64,000 nt of DNA from an uncultured SAR86 cluster bacterium (GTDB lineage Bacteria > Pseudomonadota > Gammaproteobacteria > Magnimaribacterales > D2472). The notes beneath the pieces are model-generated. The model did no database searches, was not told where the DNA came from, and saw nothing but the letters and a program-made list of their open reading frames with translations. The position numbers were made by a program, and so were the translations under genes. Position 1 is the stretch's first letter, and each line of letters begins with the position of its first letter. Location: assembly GCA_902557705.1 (NCBI GenBank), contig CACEBI010000004.1, positions 25,371-89,370 of the forward strand, in the 5' to 3' direction. Shown one piece after another: positions 53,800 through 63,991 of this stretch.

Positions 53800-55236
53800 A
53801 TGCATGTATATCAAAAGAAAGGTTTTTTAGTAGGGCTAGTCCTTTTTACATTAATGCTTTTTCTTCCAACGCCATCTGGTCTAAATGCAGTTGGTTGGTC
53901 AGTAGCAGCAATTGTTGTTTTAATGGCAGTTTGGTGGGCTACTGAAGCTATTCCTGTTGCAGTCACAGCATTACTTCCATTAGCTTTATTTCCATTAGCA
54001 GGAGTAACTTCTTTTAAAGAGGCTGCATTGCCTTATGCCAATCCAAACATATATCTATTCCTTGGTGGCTTCATGCTTGCTTTAGCAATTGAGAGATCAG
54101 GTCTTCATAAAAGGATGGCTTTGCATATGATTATTGCAGCCGGTTCTAGTGGTCCCAAATTAATTGGAGGTTTTATGACTATTGCTGCATTAATCAGCAT
54201 GTTTGTCATGAACACATCCACAACATTGATGCTTTTACCAATTGGTTTAGCTGTTTGTTCAGTGGTTACTAATACAATTCCTGGACTCACAGAAAAAGAA
54301 ATAAAATTTTTTGATACCTCATTAATGCTGGGCATTGCCTATGCAGCAACTATTGGAGGAATGTCGACACTTGTTGGTACGGCCCCAAATATTGTTTTTA
54401 GTGCATTTATGCAAGAAACATATGGTATTGAAATTTCAATGATTCAATGGATGACATTAGGAGTGCCTTTAGCAATAGTTATGCTTTATTCCGCTTGGAT
54501 TATTTTAACTAAATACGTTTTCCCAACATCATTTATAACTTCAGATGAAACAAAAATGTATTTAAGAAATATGCTTATTGAGCAGGGCCCCTTATCAAAA
54601 GATGAAAAAAAGATTTCTATTATATTTGGATTAACAGCTCTTGCATGGATGTTTAGAACAGTTTTAGATAACTATGATATGTTTGCTGGTCTTACTGATG
54701 CAGGAATTGCTATTATATCTGCGATTTTATTATTTATGATTCCATCAAGCTCTTCAAAAGGTGAATTACTTGATTGGAGTCAGTCTGATAAATTGCCTTG
54801 GGGTCTGTTAATTCTTTTTGGTGGAGGATTGTCGATTGCAGCTCAAATAAACTCCAGTGGACTCGGAGTCTGGATTGGAGAAGGGTTGAGTGTTCTAAGT
54901 ACAGTGCCACCAATCTTTTTAATTTTTGCTGTTGCTGCTTTAATTATTTTTCTAACAGAAGTGACTTCTAATGTAGCAACAACCTCAACATTTTTACCAG
55001 TTTTTGGTGCCGTCGCTGTTGGTATAGGAGTACTTCCAGTATCACTTACTGTTCCAGTGTGTCTAGCCGCAAGTTGTGCTTTCATGTTGCCTGTTGCAAC
55101 ACCTCCAAATGCCATAGTTTACGGATCAGGAAAATTTACAATAGCCACTATGATGAGAGCAGGCTTTGTTCTTAACATTATTGGTATATTTGTTGTAACT
55201 TTATTTGCTTATTTCTTAGCACCTCAAATTTTTTAA
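53800..55236 (+). CDS. SLC13/DASS-family sodium:anion symporter
   Basis: A 478-residue carrier of about 11-12 helices, without TrkA-C domains, unlike the one at 3105-4871. The two Na+/substrate hairpins are MNTSTTLMLLPIG with GGMSTLVGTAPNIVF, and SNVATTSTFLPVFGA with PVATPPNAIVYGSG. Family members import succinate, citrate and other di- or tricarboxylates. It lies between a receptor and gamma-glutamyltransferase, the latter starting 2 bases after its stop, so an acidic product of periplasmic hydrolysis is a plausible cargo. Confidence 0.9.
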   Translation: MHVYQKKGFLVGLVLFTLMLFLPTPSGLNAVGWSVAAIVVLMAVWWATEAIPVAVTALLPLALFPLAGVTSFKEAALPYANPNIYLFLGGFMLALAIERSGLHKRMALHMIIAAGSSGPKLIGGFMTIAALISMFVMNTSTTLMLLPIGLAVCSVVTNTIPGLTEKEIKFFDTSLMLGIAYAATIGGMSTLVGTAPNIVFSAFMQETYGIEISMIQWMTLGVPLAIVMLYSAWIILTKYVFPTSFITSDETKMYLRNMLIEQGPLSKDEKKISIIFGLTALAWMFRTVLDNYDMFAGLTDAGIAIISAILLFMIPSSSSKGELLDWSQSDKLPWGLLILFGGGLSIAAQINSSGLGVWIGEGLSVLSTVPPIFLIFAVAALIIFLTEVTSNVATTSTFLPVFGAVAVGIGVLPVSLTVPVCLAASCAFMLPVATPPNAIVYGSGKFTIATMMRAGFVLNIIGIFVVTLFAYFLAPQIF

Positions 55237-55238
55237 TA

Positions 55239-56987
55239 ATGTATAATTTTCTTATTACCCTCTTAATTTTTTTTTCATCTATTGTAACTTCTAGAAGTTA
55301 TATAGATTATGAATCTCCATATCATCCGATTGTCGGTAGCTCTGGTATGGTGGTTAGTCAGAATAATTTATCTTCAGACATTGGGCTAGAAATCTTAAAT
55401 AAAGGTGGTAATGCCATTGATGCAGCAGTCGCAGTTGGCTTTTCTCTAGCTGTAACATTACCAAGAGCTGGCAATCTTGGTGGAGGTGGCTTTATGTTAG
55501 TTTATATTAAAGAAAAAGATGAAATTTTTTATATCGACTATAGAAGTTCATCACCCCTAAATGCAAACTTAGAAAATATTTTTAATATCCATAACTCAAG
55601 CGGTAAAAAATATGAAGTAGTTCCTTCGAACTTTGATGAAAATAAATATGATGTTTTAGAAACTGGTTACAAAGCATCTGCCATTCCTGGAACGGTTGCT
55701 GGGCTGCTTGAAGCTCATACAAATTTTGGTAGATTAGAGTTAAAAGAAATTCTTGCACCTGTTATTGCTCAAGCTGAAGATGGAATAAAAGTTACCTATG
55801 ATCTGCATAAAGCTATTGAAAGTACTAAACGTCTTTATAAAGATTCAGAATCTAGAAGAATTTATTTTAAAGAAAATAAGCCTTTAAAAGAAAACTCTTT
55901 GATGAAACTACCAGACCTAGCTAATACTTTGAGTTTAATTGCAACGAATGGCAAAGAAGGTTTTTATAATGGCGAGACTGCCAAAAAAATTGTAGAAGCG
56001 ATGAATAAAAATAATGGCTTAATGTCATTAGAGGATTTTAAAAATTATAAAGTATATGTAAGAGCTCCAATTTCAACAGAATATAGAGGGAATAGAGTTT
56101 TTACTGCTGGGCCTCCATCGGGAGGTGGCATAACTCTATTAACGGCGCTTAATATACTTAGTTACTTTGATATGAGTAAATATAAAAGCAGTTCTATACA
56201 AACTTATCATTTATTTTCAGAGGCCTTAAGAAGAGGTCATAACAATAGATCATCAGAAGTTGGAGACCCAATTTTTTACGATGTACCGGTTGATGGATTA
56301 TTATCAAAAGAAAGAACTAAAGAATTAGTTAGGTCTATTAAGTTTAATAAAGCTAGCAAAGCTTCATCAATAAAACCATTATCAGTAATAAATGAGAGTA
56401 GGGATACGACTCATTATTCTGTAATTGATTCGGAAGGTAATGCTGTTTCAAATACCTATACTCTTGGTTCTTCATTTGGTTCGGGAGTAACGATACCTGG
56501 TACTGGCATTCTAATGAATAATCAAATGAATAATTTAATGTATAGAGAAGGGGATGTTGCTGTTGAGGGAAGAGGTGTAAGTGTTGGCAACCGTTTTAAA
56601 CCAGGTAAAAGACCAATGAGCACAATGGCTCCAGTGATGGTGTTTAACAAGGATAATCAACTAACACTTATTACAGGTTCTCCGGGTGGATCATATATTC
56701 CTGGCGCTATCTTAAGAGTTGTTACTGGAGTGATTGACTTTGATCTACCAATTGGAGATGCAACCATGCTTCCAAGAGTACATAAAGATTGGCCATACAT
56801 TGGAATTGACTATGAAAAAACCTTAAGTTCAGATATTGTGAAAGGTCTGAATATGTTGGGCCATAAAACATCACCTAATAAAACTATGGGAAGCACACAA
56901 AGCATTCAAATAATCGATGGCATTAGATATGGCTATGCCGATTTAAGAAGGCCAAATGCTTCTGTTGCAGTTCAATCAATTAATTAA
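55239..56987 (+). CDS. ggt: Gamma-glutamyltransferase
   Basis: A 582-residue periplasmic Ntn-hydrolase that matures by self-cleavage. After a signal peptide (1-19) the large subunit has GGNAIDAAVAVGFSLAV and the substrate Arg in the DYRSSSP segment. The nucleophile is Thr390 in DTTHYSV; cleavage before it gives the small subunit. SSFGSGVTIPGTGILMNN in parts, and TGSPGGSYIPGAI, form the oxyanion loop. It removes gamma-glutamyl groups, as from glutathione. It ends with an 8-base overlap with the convergent M20 gene. Confidence 0.93.
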   Translation: MYNFLITLLIFFSSIVTSRSYIDYESPYHPIVGSSGMVVSQNNLSSDIGLEILNKGGNAIDAAVAVGFSLAVTLPRAGNLGGGGFMLVYIKEKDEIFYIDYRSSSPLNANLENIFNIHNSSGKKYEVVPSNFDENKYDVLETGYKASAIPGTVAGLLEAHTNFGRLELKEILAPVIAQAEDGIKVTYDLHKAIESTKRLYKDSESRRIYFKENKPLKENSLMKLPDLANTLSLIATNGKEGFYNGETAKKIVEAMNKNNGLMSLEDFKNYKVYVRAPISTEYRGNRVFTAGPPSGGGITLLTALNILSYFDMSKYKSSSIQTYHLFSEALRRGHNNRSSEVGDPIFYDVPVDGLLSKERTKELVRSIKFNKASKASSIKPLSVINESRDTTHYSVIDSEGNAVSNTYTLGSSFGSGVTIPGTGILMNNQMNNLMYREGDVAVEGRGVSVGNRFKPGKRPMSTMAPVMVFNKDNQLTLITGSPGGSYIPGAILRVVTGVIDFDLPIGDATMLPRVHKDWPYIGIDYEKTLSSDIVKGLNMLGHKTSPNKTMGSTQSIQIIDGIRYGYADLRRPNASVAVQSIN

Positions 56988-58407
56988 CTCTATAATTTAA
57001 TGGTGGCTTCCTTTCACCTAATAAAGCTTTATATTTAAAGTCTTCTCCAACTCTTGTTTTAAGTTCTTGTTTCGCTTCATAAATAATTTCAGGATTTTTA
57101 TAAATTTCTATAGCAGTTGCTGATATTGTTTTTGCAGCTAATTCAGTTCCCTTTAGCCCAATACTAGTCCCACCAGCTGCAACAGCTTGCCATGAATGAG
57201 CTGCAGTTCCTGGAACCCAGGTTGCTGTCCTAATTCCAGCAGTAGGAACTACCCAACTAACATCACCAACATCTGTAGAACCATAACTATGAGATGTTGT
57301 ATATTCACTTACATATTCTTGCGAACCAATTTCTGTTGTTGGTTCTATAAAAGTTTTATATATAGTTTTTGCATAGTCATTTTCTTTTTTTGTATATTTA
57401 ATACCTCCAAAAGAAGCTAAATTTCTATGCATTATTTTTTGAATTACATTATTTGGAAGAAGAGAATAGTTGCCATGCATAACCTCATAGGTCATTTTAG
57501 TATCTGTCCCAATCGCCGCACCTTCTGCAGTTTTTACAACCCTTTTAAATAATTCTTCAACCATTCGCATTTCTGGATGTCTTACGTAGTAATATACTTC
57601 AGCAAGATCAGGTACTACATTTGGAGCTAATCCTCCTTTAGTTATCACATAATGAATTCGAGATTCTTGAGGAATATGCTCTCTAAGCATATTAACCATC
57701 ATATTCATTGATTCGACGCCATCTAATGCTGATCTCCCTTGCTCAGGTGCACCTGCGGCATGAGAAGATATGCCGCTAAAAGTGAACTTTGCAGATTTAT
57801 TAGAGTTTGAGGTTCTTGAATTAGCTGAATTCACATCATCTGGGTGCCAATGAAGAACGATATCAACATCATTAAATAATCCTTCTCTTACCATATAGAC
57901 CTTACCCGATCCTCCTTCTTCAGCAGGGGTCCCATAAAACCTAACTCTTCCATCATAATTATTTGCTTCAAGCCATTCCTTGACAACAACCGCAGCCCAG
58001 GCTGATGCTGCACCAAATAAATGATGACCGCATGCATGACCAGCTCCAGTTCCATTGTCTATAACTTCTTTAAATGGAGAACTTGATTGTGCTAATCCTG
58101 GCAGAGCATCAAATTCACCTAAAATACCTATAACAGGACCTTTTGATCCATATTCAGCAATAAAGGCTGTTGGTATTCCTGCTACATTCTTTGTTATTTT
58201 AAAGCCCTCTTTTTTAAGTTCGCTAGCAAGTAAATTTGAACTTTTAATCTCTTGGTATCCCATTTCTGCATGACTCCATATTTTGAGAGCTACTTCAGAA
58301 AATTGGTCCTTATGATTGAGTATGTTCTCCTCAACTGATGATGCATTTATATTTGTAATTAGACTGCTAGTAATTAGCAAAATGAAGTAATTTAATTTTT
58401 TATACAT
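56980..58407 (-). CDS. M20D-family amidohydrolase, secreted (AbgB-like)
   Basis: A 475-residue metal-dependent amidohydrolase with a signal peptide (1-22). AGHACGHHLFGAASAW and TPAEEGGSGK give the metal and catalytic residues, HWHPDD follows, and the dimerisation lid (about 205-320, with FSGISSHAAGAPEQGRSALD) is present. The pattern is closest to AbgB (p-aminobenzoyl-glutamate) and indole-acetyl amino-acid hydrolases. The signal peptide, unusual for cytosolic AbgB, puts it in the periplasm beside GGT. It begins 18 bases before the methyltransferase gene end. Confidence 0.88.
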   Translation of the reverse strand: MYKKLNYFILLITSSLITNINASSVEENILNHKDQFSEVALKIWSHAEMGYQEIKSSNLLASELKKEGFKITKNVAGIPTAFIAEYGSKGPVIGILGEFDALPGLAQSSSPFKEVIDNGTGAGHACGHHLFGAASAWAAVVVKEWLEANNYDGRVRFYGTPAEEGGSGKVYMVREGLFNDVDIVLHWHPDDVNSANSRTSNSNKSAKFTFSGISSHAAGAPEQGRSALDGVESMNMMVNMLREHIPQESRIHYVITKGGLAPNVVPDLAEVYYYVRHPEMRMVEELFKRVVKTAEGAAIGTDTKMTYEVMHGNYSLLPNNVIQKIMHRNLASFGGIKYTKKENDYAKTIYKTFIEPTTEIGSQEYVSEYTTSHSYGSTDVGDVSWVVPTAGIRTATWVPGTAAHSWQAVAAGGTSIGLKGTELAAKTISATAIEIYKNPEIIYEAKQELKTRVGEDFKYKALLGERKPPLNYRVN

Positions 58408-58425
58408 TATTCCCCCTAAATGTAT

Positions 58426-59049
58426 TTATTTTTTAGCAACTCCCCAGTAATTGTACCCTGCAAATTTAGGCGTGCTTGGAAGATACATTTCTTCCATATT
58501 TGAAATTTTCAAACCAGATGATCTGATTAGATTTGGAATATCTCTATTGAGATTACAGCCACCAGCAATTTTTTTCCATATTGGATTAATTCTTTTTTGC
58601 CATTTAGCAACATTTATATCAGGAGCTAACCCATGTTCACAAAATAATAGCTTTCCGTTAGGTTTTAATACTCTCATTATTTCTTCATTAGATAATTGAG
58701 TATCTGGTATTGTGCATAAAGTGTATGTAATCACTACAGTATCAATTGAATCATTTGGCAATGGAATAGCTTCAGCACCACACTCTAGAAACTCAATTTC
58801 TAATTCATTTTTTTTTGCTAATGATTTTGCAAGATTTAATAGCTCAATAGATGGATCTAGTCCATAAAGGCATTCAATTTTTGATTTATTGTAGTAAGGA
58901 ATATTAAGACCAGAACCAATTCCAACATCTAAAACTGTACCCTCAGCTAATGGAACTATCTTCTCTCTTTGGTAATTAATGGGTTTAGATCCACAAGCAC
59001 AATTTAAGAATTTAGGAAGAATATATTTATCGTAAAAACTCAAAATCAA
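58426..59049 (-). CDS. Class I SAM-dependent methyltransferase
   Basis: A 207-residue Rossmann-fold methyltransferase. Motif I is [15 protein letters not shown] (about 36-50), the acidic residue after strand 2 is in YGLDPS, and [13 protein letters not shown] is motif IV. The [12 protein letters not shown] start and [31 protein letters not shown] finish (in parts) are shared with a UbiE-like group that includes phospholipid methyltransferases and thiol methyltransferases. Substrate unknown. It overlaps fabI by 4 bases. Confidence 0.85.
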   Translation of the reverse strand: MILSFYDKYILPKFLNCACGSKPINYQREKIVPLAEGTVLDVGIGSGLNIPYYNKSKIECLYGLDPSIELLNLAKSLAKKNELEIEFLECGAEAIPLPNDSIDTVVITYTLCTIPDTQLSNEEIMRVLKPNGKLLFCEHGLAPDINVAKWQKRINPIWKKIAGGCNLNRDIPNLIRSSGLKISNMEEMYLPSTPKFAGYNYWGVAKK

Positions 59050-59837
59050 CTATCTACAATTTCAGTAAGAGGCATGGCTGCAGTATTAAAACCAGCATCT
59101 ACATAGGTTATTTCACCAGTTATACCACTTGCATAATCTGAGCATAAAAATGCAGCTGCATTACCAACTTCCTCGGTTGTAACTGTTCTTCCAAGCGGAG
59201 CTCTAGATGAGTGTTGAGATAGCATTTTTCTAAAGTTTTTAACTCCAGAAGCAGCAAGAGTTTTAATAGGTCCTGCTGAGATAGCATTGACACGAATATT
59301 ATCAGCACCCATTGATGCAGCAAGAAATCTAGTATTTGCTTCTAAACTAGCCTTAGCCAGTCCCATGACATTGTAGTTTGGGATTGTTTGAATTGCCCCT
59401 AAATAAGTAAGGGTTAATAGGGCAGATTTTTCATTCAGCATTGGTTTCGATGCTTTTGCAAGAGCAGTGAAGCTATATGAGCTTATATCATGAGCAATTT
59501 GAAAACCTTCTCGGGTAGTAACATCAACAAAATTTCCTTCAAGCTGATCAGAAGGTGCAAAACCTATTGAATGAACAAAACCATCAAATTTAGCCCATTT
59601 TTTTGAAAGTTCTAAGAATGATTGATCAATAGATTCATCGCTTGCCACATCGCATTCTATAAGAATATCTGAACCGTATTCTTTTGCTAATGGCTCTAGA
59701 TTTTTTAAAAGTCTTTCATTTTGATAGGTAAAAGCTAGTTCAGCGCCTTCTCTATGCATAGCTGATGCAATTCCTGCTGCTATAGAATATTTATTTGCCA
59801 GACCGGTTATAAGTATCTTTTTATCTTTTAACAACAT
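59046..59837 (-). CDS. fabI: Enoyl-[acyl-carrier-protein] reductase (NADH)
   Basis: A 263-residue SDR enzyme for the last step of each fatty-acid elongation cycle. The FabI-specific NAD loop [15 protein letters not shown] replaces the normal SDR motif; Tyr145, Tyr155 and Lys162 correspond to E. coli Tyr146, Tyr156 and Lys163. The C-terminus with [19 protein letters not shown] is normal. It is cotranscribed with the methyltransferase and divergent from the second receptor. Confidence 0.95.
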   Translation of the reverse strand: MLLKDKKILITGLANKYSIAAGIASAMHREGAELAFTYQNERLLKNLEPLAKEYGSDILIECDVASDESIDQSFLELSKKWAKFDGFVHSIGFAPSDQLEGNFVDVTTREGFQIAHDISSYSFTALAKASKPMLNEKSALLTLTYLGAIQTIPNYNVMGLAKASLEANTRFLAASMGADNIRVNAISAGPIKTLAASGVKNFRKMLSQHSSRAPLGRTVTTEEVGNAAAFLCSDYASGITGEITYVDAGFNTAAMPLTEIVDS

Positions 59838-60085
59838 TGTAATTCCTTATTTATTACAAATATTTAACTTAATGATCATTATAGAAGATAAATGATGTGT
59901 TAAATACTAAAGTTTAATAAATGAGTTTTATATATACATAAATAACCCTTATAATTGGATATATTAAAAATAAATAAATTGTTCACATTTGTATACATAT
60001 ATATGTGTTTATGCAATACTTCTTGCAATTGTGACGTGTGCTTATTGTGTGCGTTTAAATTACTTTTATATATAAAGGGGAAATT
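59838..60085. other. 248-base control region between fabI and the second receptor
   Basis: No ORF is supported here. On the fabI side is the palindrome AATGATCATT (59871-59880). Nearer the receptor are ACATATATATGT (59995-60006), two TGCAAT copies 12 bases apart (60012-60017, 60024-60029) and two GTGTGC copies 11 bases apart (60036-60041, 60047-60052). Helix-turn spacing of the repeats suggests protein binding. I cannot place a convincing -35/-10 pair. AAGGGGA before the ATG is the ribosome site. Confidence 0.45.
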
Positions 60086-62776
60086 ATGTTAAATACAGAA
60101 AGATACCTACTTGCTTTAGTAATGGGTTTTTCTTTTATGACTACAGCTGTTGTAGCTCAGGAAGAAGAATCTGATGTTGAAGAAGTAGTTGTTACAGGTT
60201 CTCGTATTGCAACATCAGAATTTACTGGAGCACAGCCAGTTGTTGTTCTTGATCAAGAGGTCATAGCAAGAACTGCAGAGCTTACAATCTCTGATGTTTT
60301 AAGAGAGATGCCTATAAACGTTGCTGGTTCTTTTTATGAAAGATCTGGTAGTTCTGCTGGTGGTACATCTACAATTTCACTAAGAGGCTTAGGTTCTTCA
60401 AGAACTTTAGTACTTATTGATGGTAGAAGAGTTCCGGCTAACCCAAAAACAGGTGGTGAATCAGCCAACCTAAACTTATTACCAACAGCTGCTATTGAGC
60501 GTGTTGAAATATTAGCAGATGGCGCGTCTGCGGTTTATGGTTCTGATGCTATCGGTGGTGTTGTAAACATTATTACTAAGAAAGACTTTAATGGTCTTAC
60601 TATCAGTGGTACTGTTTCATCTCCTGATCTACCTGGTGGTGAAGAGGAGTCATTCTCAATTGTTGGTGGACTATCAACTGATGATTCTCGAGTTATGTGG
60701 TCATATGAGCACCAACAAAGAGATATTATCTATCTATCAGATAGACCATACACAATGGGTACACCTCCAACAGATGGAGATTTAAGCACAGGCTTTAACG
60801 TATCTTCATATGCTTGGAACTATCAACTACTAGAAACTTCTACTAAGTATCCACATCTTATTAAAGGTCAGTTCTTACCTGCAGCTGAGTGCTTAGGTGA
60901 TGAAAGATTTTTAGAGGGTGGTAAAACTTATACATGGGGTGCAGCTCCTGCTGGTGGTTTAGACAATGATTACGTATGTTCTTTTGACTATACAAAAATC
61001 ATGGCTGAAAATGCTGGTAAGAACTTTGATGCATTCACATTAAACTATGATAAAGACCTTAAAGGTGGAATGAATCTATATACATCATTTGTTATTTCAA
61101 GAAATGAGACTTTTGGTAGATATGCGCCGCCTGCTGCTTTCATTAACCCATATCCAGCTGGATTGGCTAATGTTAGAGTTCCTGCACAAGCTGATGGAAC
61201 TCCAGAGCAAGTTATTTATGGTTTAGATGTCCCAGTAAAATTAAGAAAAAGATTTATTGAGATTGGGCCTAGAGCGTCTTGGAGAACTGACTGGGGTGGA
61301 AACGCTGTTGTTGGTTTAACAGGTAACTTAGGTGAATACACATGGGATGTATCAATGCAGTTCAACAAAACTGACTATGATACTTATGAGTGTTGTTATC
61401 TACAAAAGCCAGAATATACAGAAGCTGCTACAGCTTTCTCACCAACTGGCTCAGGTACATTTAAAGGTCAAACAGATCTTTTCCATCCTGATGTAGTTGC
61501 ATACTACACTGCTAGTCCATCACAGACAGCTAATACACAATTCAAAAACATTGAAGCTACTATTGGCGGTCCGTTAAAAATGATTCCAAACACAGACTTT
61601 GTTGCTGGTATTCAAGATGCTGAATACAGATATCAAAACCTTTTTGATAAACAAAGTGAGGTTGGTAACGTTGGTGGTTCAGCTGGTAACTCAGATGGTA
61701 ACTCAAGATCATACACAGCTTTATTTATCGAAACAAAAACTGCTGTAATGGATGGTCGTGGTGAAGTTCAGTTAGCTGTTAGAAATGACGACTATAGTGA
61801 TTTTGGTACCAACACTTCATATACTATTAAGGGTTTAGTTGAGGTAATGGAAGGCTTAACACTAAGAGCATCAATGGGAACTGGTTTCCGTGCTCCTGGT
61901 TTAGGTGATTTAGTTGCTAATACTACTTTTAGTGCTGAGTATCACACTGACTATGTTTACTGTGAAGCTGTAGGTATTGCTAGAGCAGACTGTAACGAAG
62001 AGCAGGTTAATACATACATATCAGCTAATCCTAATTTAGGACCTGAAGAGTCTGAGTCAACTAACTTTGGTATTATCTATGAGTGGGGTAACCATTCAGT
62101 AGCAGTTGATTTCTTTGAAACAGAAATTGATAGTGTTGTTACTGCAATTACTGTTCAAGATATTATTGACTCAACTATATTGGGTGCAAGTTACTCTCAA
62201 GTATTAACATCACAAGGTGCTTATTGTACTAGAGGTGATGCTGGTGCTGCTTCTAAACTAGAAGAGTGTTTCTATAACCCAATTAATGGTAACTCAGTCC
62301 TTACTTCTGGTATGGATGTGAAATACTCTGGTTTATTTGAAACTGGTGTGGGTGACTTTGATGTTAACCTTAGTTTAGTAGACATGGATAAAGATGAAGG
62401 CGAAGCTTTCTATAATGGTCCTGTTTATAACTTTGTAGGATTAACTTCAACACCTAACTATAGATATACAATGGATGTAGGTCATACTTTACAAGCTATG
62501 CCTGAACTGTATTTAACTTTACAGTATGAGTTCATTGATTCTATGGCTGATGATTACTCAGCAACTTATGAGCCAATTGGCTCAGTTGGTGATTGGACAC
62601 AAGTTAACTTAAGAGCAGTTTACTCTGTTCCTCAAGTTGACGGTCTAAACGTTTCATTAACAGTAAGAAACGCTGAGAAAAATGATCCACCACTTGATTC
62701 ATCAGGTGAGTTCAATAGACTTCTTCACAACAATCTTGGAATGGTAACAACTCTAGGATTTAGTTGGGATCTATAA
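60086..62776 (+). CDS. TonB-dependent receptor (896 aa)
   Basis: A second outer-membrane transporter: signal peptide (1-24, ending VVAQ), TonB-box-like DVEEVVVTGSRI, plug domain (about 45-165, with ISLRGLGSSRTLVLIDGRRVP in parts and GADAIGGVVN-like GSDAIGGVVNIITKKDF) and a barrel ending in an aromatic-type strand (LGFSWDL). Codons are less A-rich and more uniform (GGT, GCT, TCA) than in neighbours, suggesting strong expression. It is only loosely like the receptor at 50671. Substrate unknown; no carrier gene follows. Confidence 0.92.
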   Translation: MLNTERYLLALVMGFSFMTTAVVAQEEESDVEEVVVTGSRIATSEFTGAQPVVVLDQEVIARTAELTISDVLREMPINVAGSFYERSGSSAGGTSTISLRGLGSSRTLVLIDGRRVPANPKTGGESANLNLLPTAAIERVEILADGASAVYGSDAIGGVVNIITKKDFNGLTISGTVSSPDLPGGEEESFSIVGGLSTDDSRVMWSYEHQQRDIIYLSDRPYTMGTPPTDGDLSTGFNVSSYAWNYQLLETSTKYPHLIKGQFLPAAECLGDERFLEGGKTYTWGAAPAGGLDNDYVCSFDYTKIMAENAGKNFDAFTLNYDKDLKGGMNLYTSFVISRNETFGRYAPPAAFINPYPAGLANVRVPAQADGTPEQVIYGLDVPVKLRKRFIEIGPRASWRTDWGGNAVVGLTGNLGEYTWDVSMQFNKTDYDTYECCYLQKPEYTEAATAFSPTGSGTFKGQTDLFHPDVVAYYTASPSQTANTQFKNIEATIGGPLKMIPNTDFVAGIQDAEYRYQNLFDKQSEVGNVGGSAGNSDGNSRSYTALFIETKTAVMDGRGEVQLAVRNDDYSDFGTNTSYTIKGLVEVMEGLTLRASMGTGFRAPGLGDLVANTTFSAEYHTDYVYCEAVGIARADCNEEQVNTYISANPNLGPEESESTNFGIIYEWGNHSVAVDFFETEIDSVVTAITVQDIIDSTILGASYSQVLTSQGAYCTRGDAGAASKLEECFYNPINGNSVLTSGMDVKYSGLFETGVGDFDVNLSLVDMDKDEGEAFYNGPVYNFVGLTSTPNYRYTMDVGHTLQAMPELYLTLQYEFIDSMADDYSATYEPIGSVGDWTQVNLRAVYSVPQVDGLNVSLTVRNAEKNDPPLDSSGEFNRLLHNNLGMVTTLGFSWDL

Positions 62777-62792
62777 TTCTTTAAATAGAATT

Positions 62793-62823
62793 AAAAAGGG
62801 TTGCTTCTGCAACCCTTTTTTTT
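62793..62823 (+). terminator. Intrinsic terminator after the second receptor
   Basis: AAAAAGGGTTGC-TTCT-GCAACCCTTTTT with a long T-run, 17 bases after the stop. Because the stem is flanked by A on one side and T on the other, it could also serve the convergent gene at 62846. Confidence 0.92.
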
Positions 62824-62845
62824 GGAGGATAGAATAAAGTTTAAA

Positions 62846-63991
62846 CTATGACTTCTTTATTTTTTGTTTTTGAGTTTCATCTCTATGCTTCTTTAAGTAC
62901 CTCATAAAAGGGGTACCACCAGTTCCAGTTATAGTTGAACCGCCTCTACCAAAAGGATTTTTAATTTGAGATTGTTTATGGATGTAAGTAGCTGCAAATT
63001 CTAAATGCTGCGCTCTAAATATTCTAATTTCCTCTAGACATTTATTATATTCATTAGTTAATTGTTTTGACTGGTGAATAAAATGTTTGGCATTAGATCT
63101 TAGCTCAACCTCTTCAATCATTTTTCGATGATCTGGAGGCATATAATCCCTCATTTCATTGAGATAATGCCTTAAATGATCTTCAGTATGATAGATACCA
63201 AGCGCTCCATCTAAATACGGAATTATGCTGCTTTGAGCTCCCGTCTCACCTCTAAAAAATTGTGGTTTATTGTTATATTGATTTTCATATATTAATCCTT
63301 TTTTTAAATCTGGGTTATCCTTTGTACCAAATATAAATGGCCTAACTCTATGGTAATAAACATAGGGATCGCATTTTTCAGGCATTCTAGAAAAAATATC
63401 ATTAACTTGCCTTAATGATTTAATAATTTGTTTAAGGTATTTTGAATATGTAGCAATGGAGTCTGATTCTTTTAATTTTGATAGTTGAGATGCGGCATGA
63501 ATAGCATCTGAAGCAGCATTTTCTATGCAAACATGAATTGTTACAAACCAATCTTCGTCAACACCGCCTAAAAAATTAGTAATGAGTCCAACATTTTCTA
63601 AACTAATTTCTTCTTTAGGATTTATCCTGTACCAATTATCAAGACAATAACTTGCATAACTTAATATCGGCGGTCTTCCTAAAATACTTGATAAATTTAC
63701 CCAAGGTTTTGCAACAACTTCAGGAAGAATTTTTGATGGAGTTTTAGAGCCCCATATATAAGCATGAGAAATAAAACTTAAATGAACCATAGCTAGTTTT
63801 ATTTCACTCATATCATTATTTTTAATTAGGTGTTTTATCGAAAGGTCATTTACCTTTAAATTATCTATAGTTTCTTGAACTCTCCCTGTAAGCAGGAGTT
63901 TGGGCAATTGGTTTGCGATATCAAAAATTCTATCTAAAGACTTAGATGAAGATTTATAGTTAGTTAAGGGATCTTTTTTTGGTAGAAACAT
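62846..63991 (-). CDS. Indoleamine 2,3-dioxygenase-family heme protein
   Basis: A 381-residue protein with the IDO fold. FRGETGAQSSIIPYLDGALGI matches in parts the family's RGGSAAQSSL-type loop, His329 in HLEFAATYI is the likely proximal heme ligand, and GTGGTPFMRYLKKHRDET the C-terminal signature. Such proteins open the indole ring of tryptophan to N-formylkynurenine, but bacterial relatives may act on other indoles. No kynurenine-pathway gene is in view. The gene is complete and ends 69 bases from the receptor stop. Confidence 0.85.
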   Translation of the reverse strand: MFLPKKDPLTNYKSSSKSLDRIFDIANQLPKLLLTGRVQETIDNLKVNDLSIKHLIKNNDMSEIKLAMVHLSFISHAYIWGSKTPSKILPEVVAKPWVNLSSILGRPPILSYASYCLDNWYRINPKEEISLENVGLITNFLGGVDEDWFVTIHVCIENAASDAIHAASQLSKLKESDSIATYSKYLKQIIKSLRQVNDIFSRMPEKCDPYVYYHRVRPFIFGTKDNPDLKKGLIYENQYNNKPQFFRGETGAQSSIIPYLDGALGIYHTEDHLRHYLNEMRDYMPPDHRKMIEEVELRSNAKHFIHQSKQLTNEYNKCLEEIRIFRAQHLEFAATYIHKQSQIKNPFGRGGSTITGTGGTPFMRYLKKHRDETQKQKIKKS

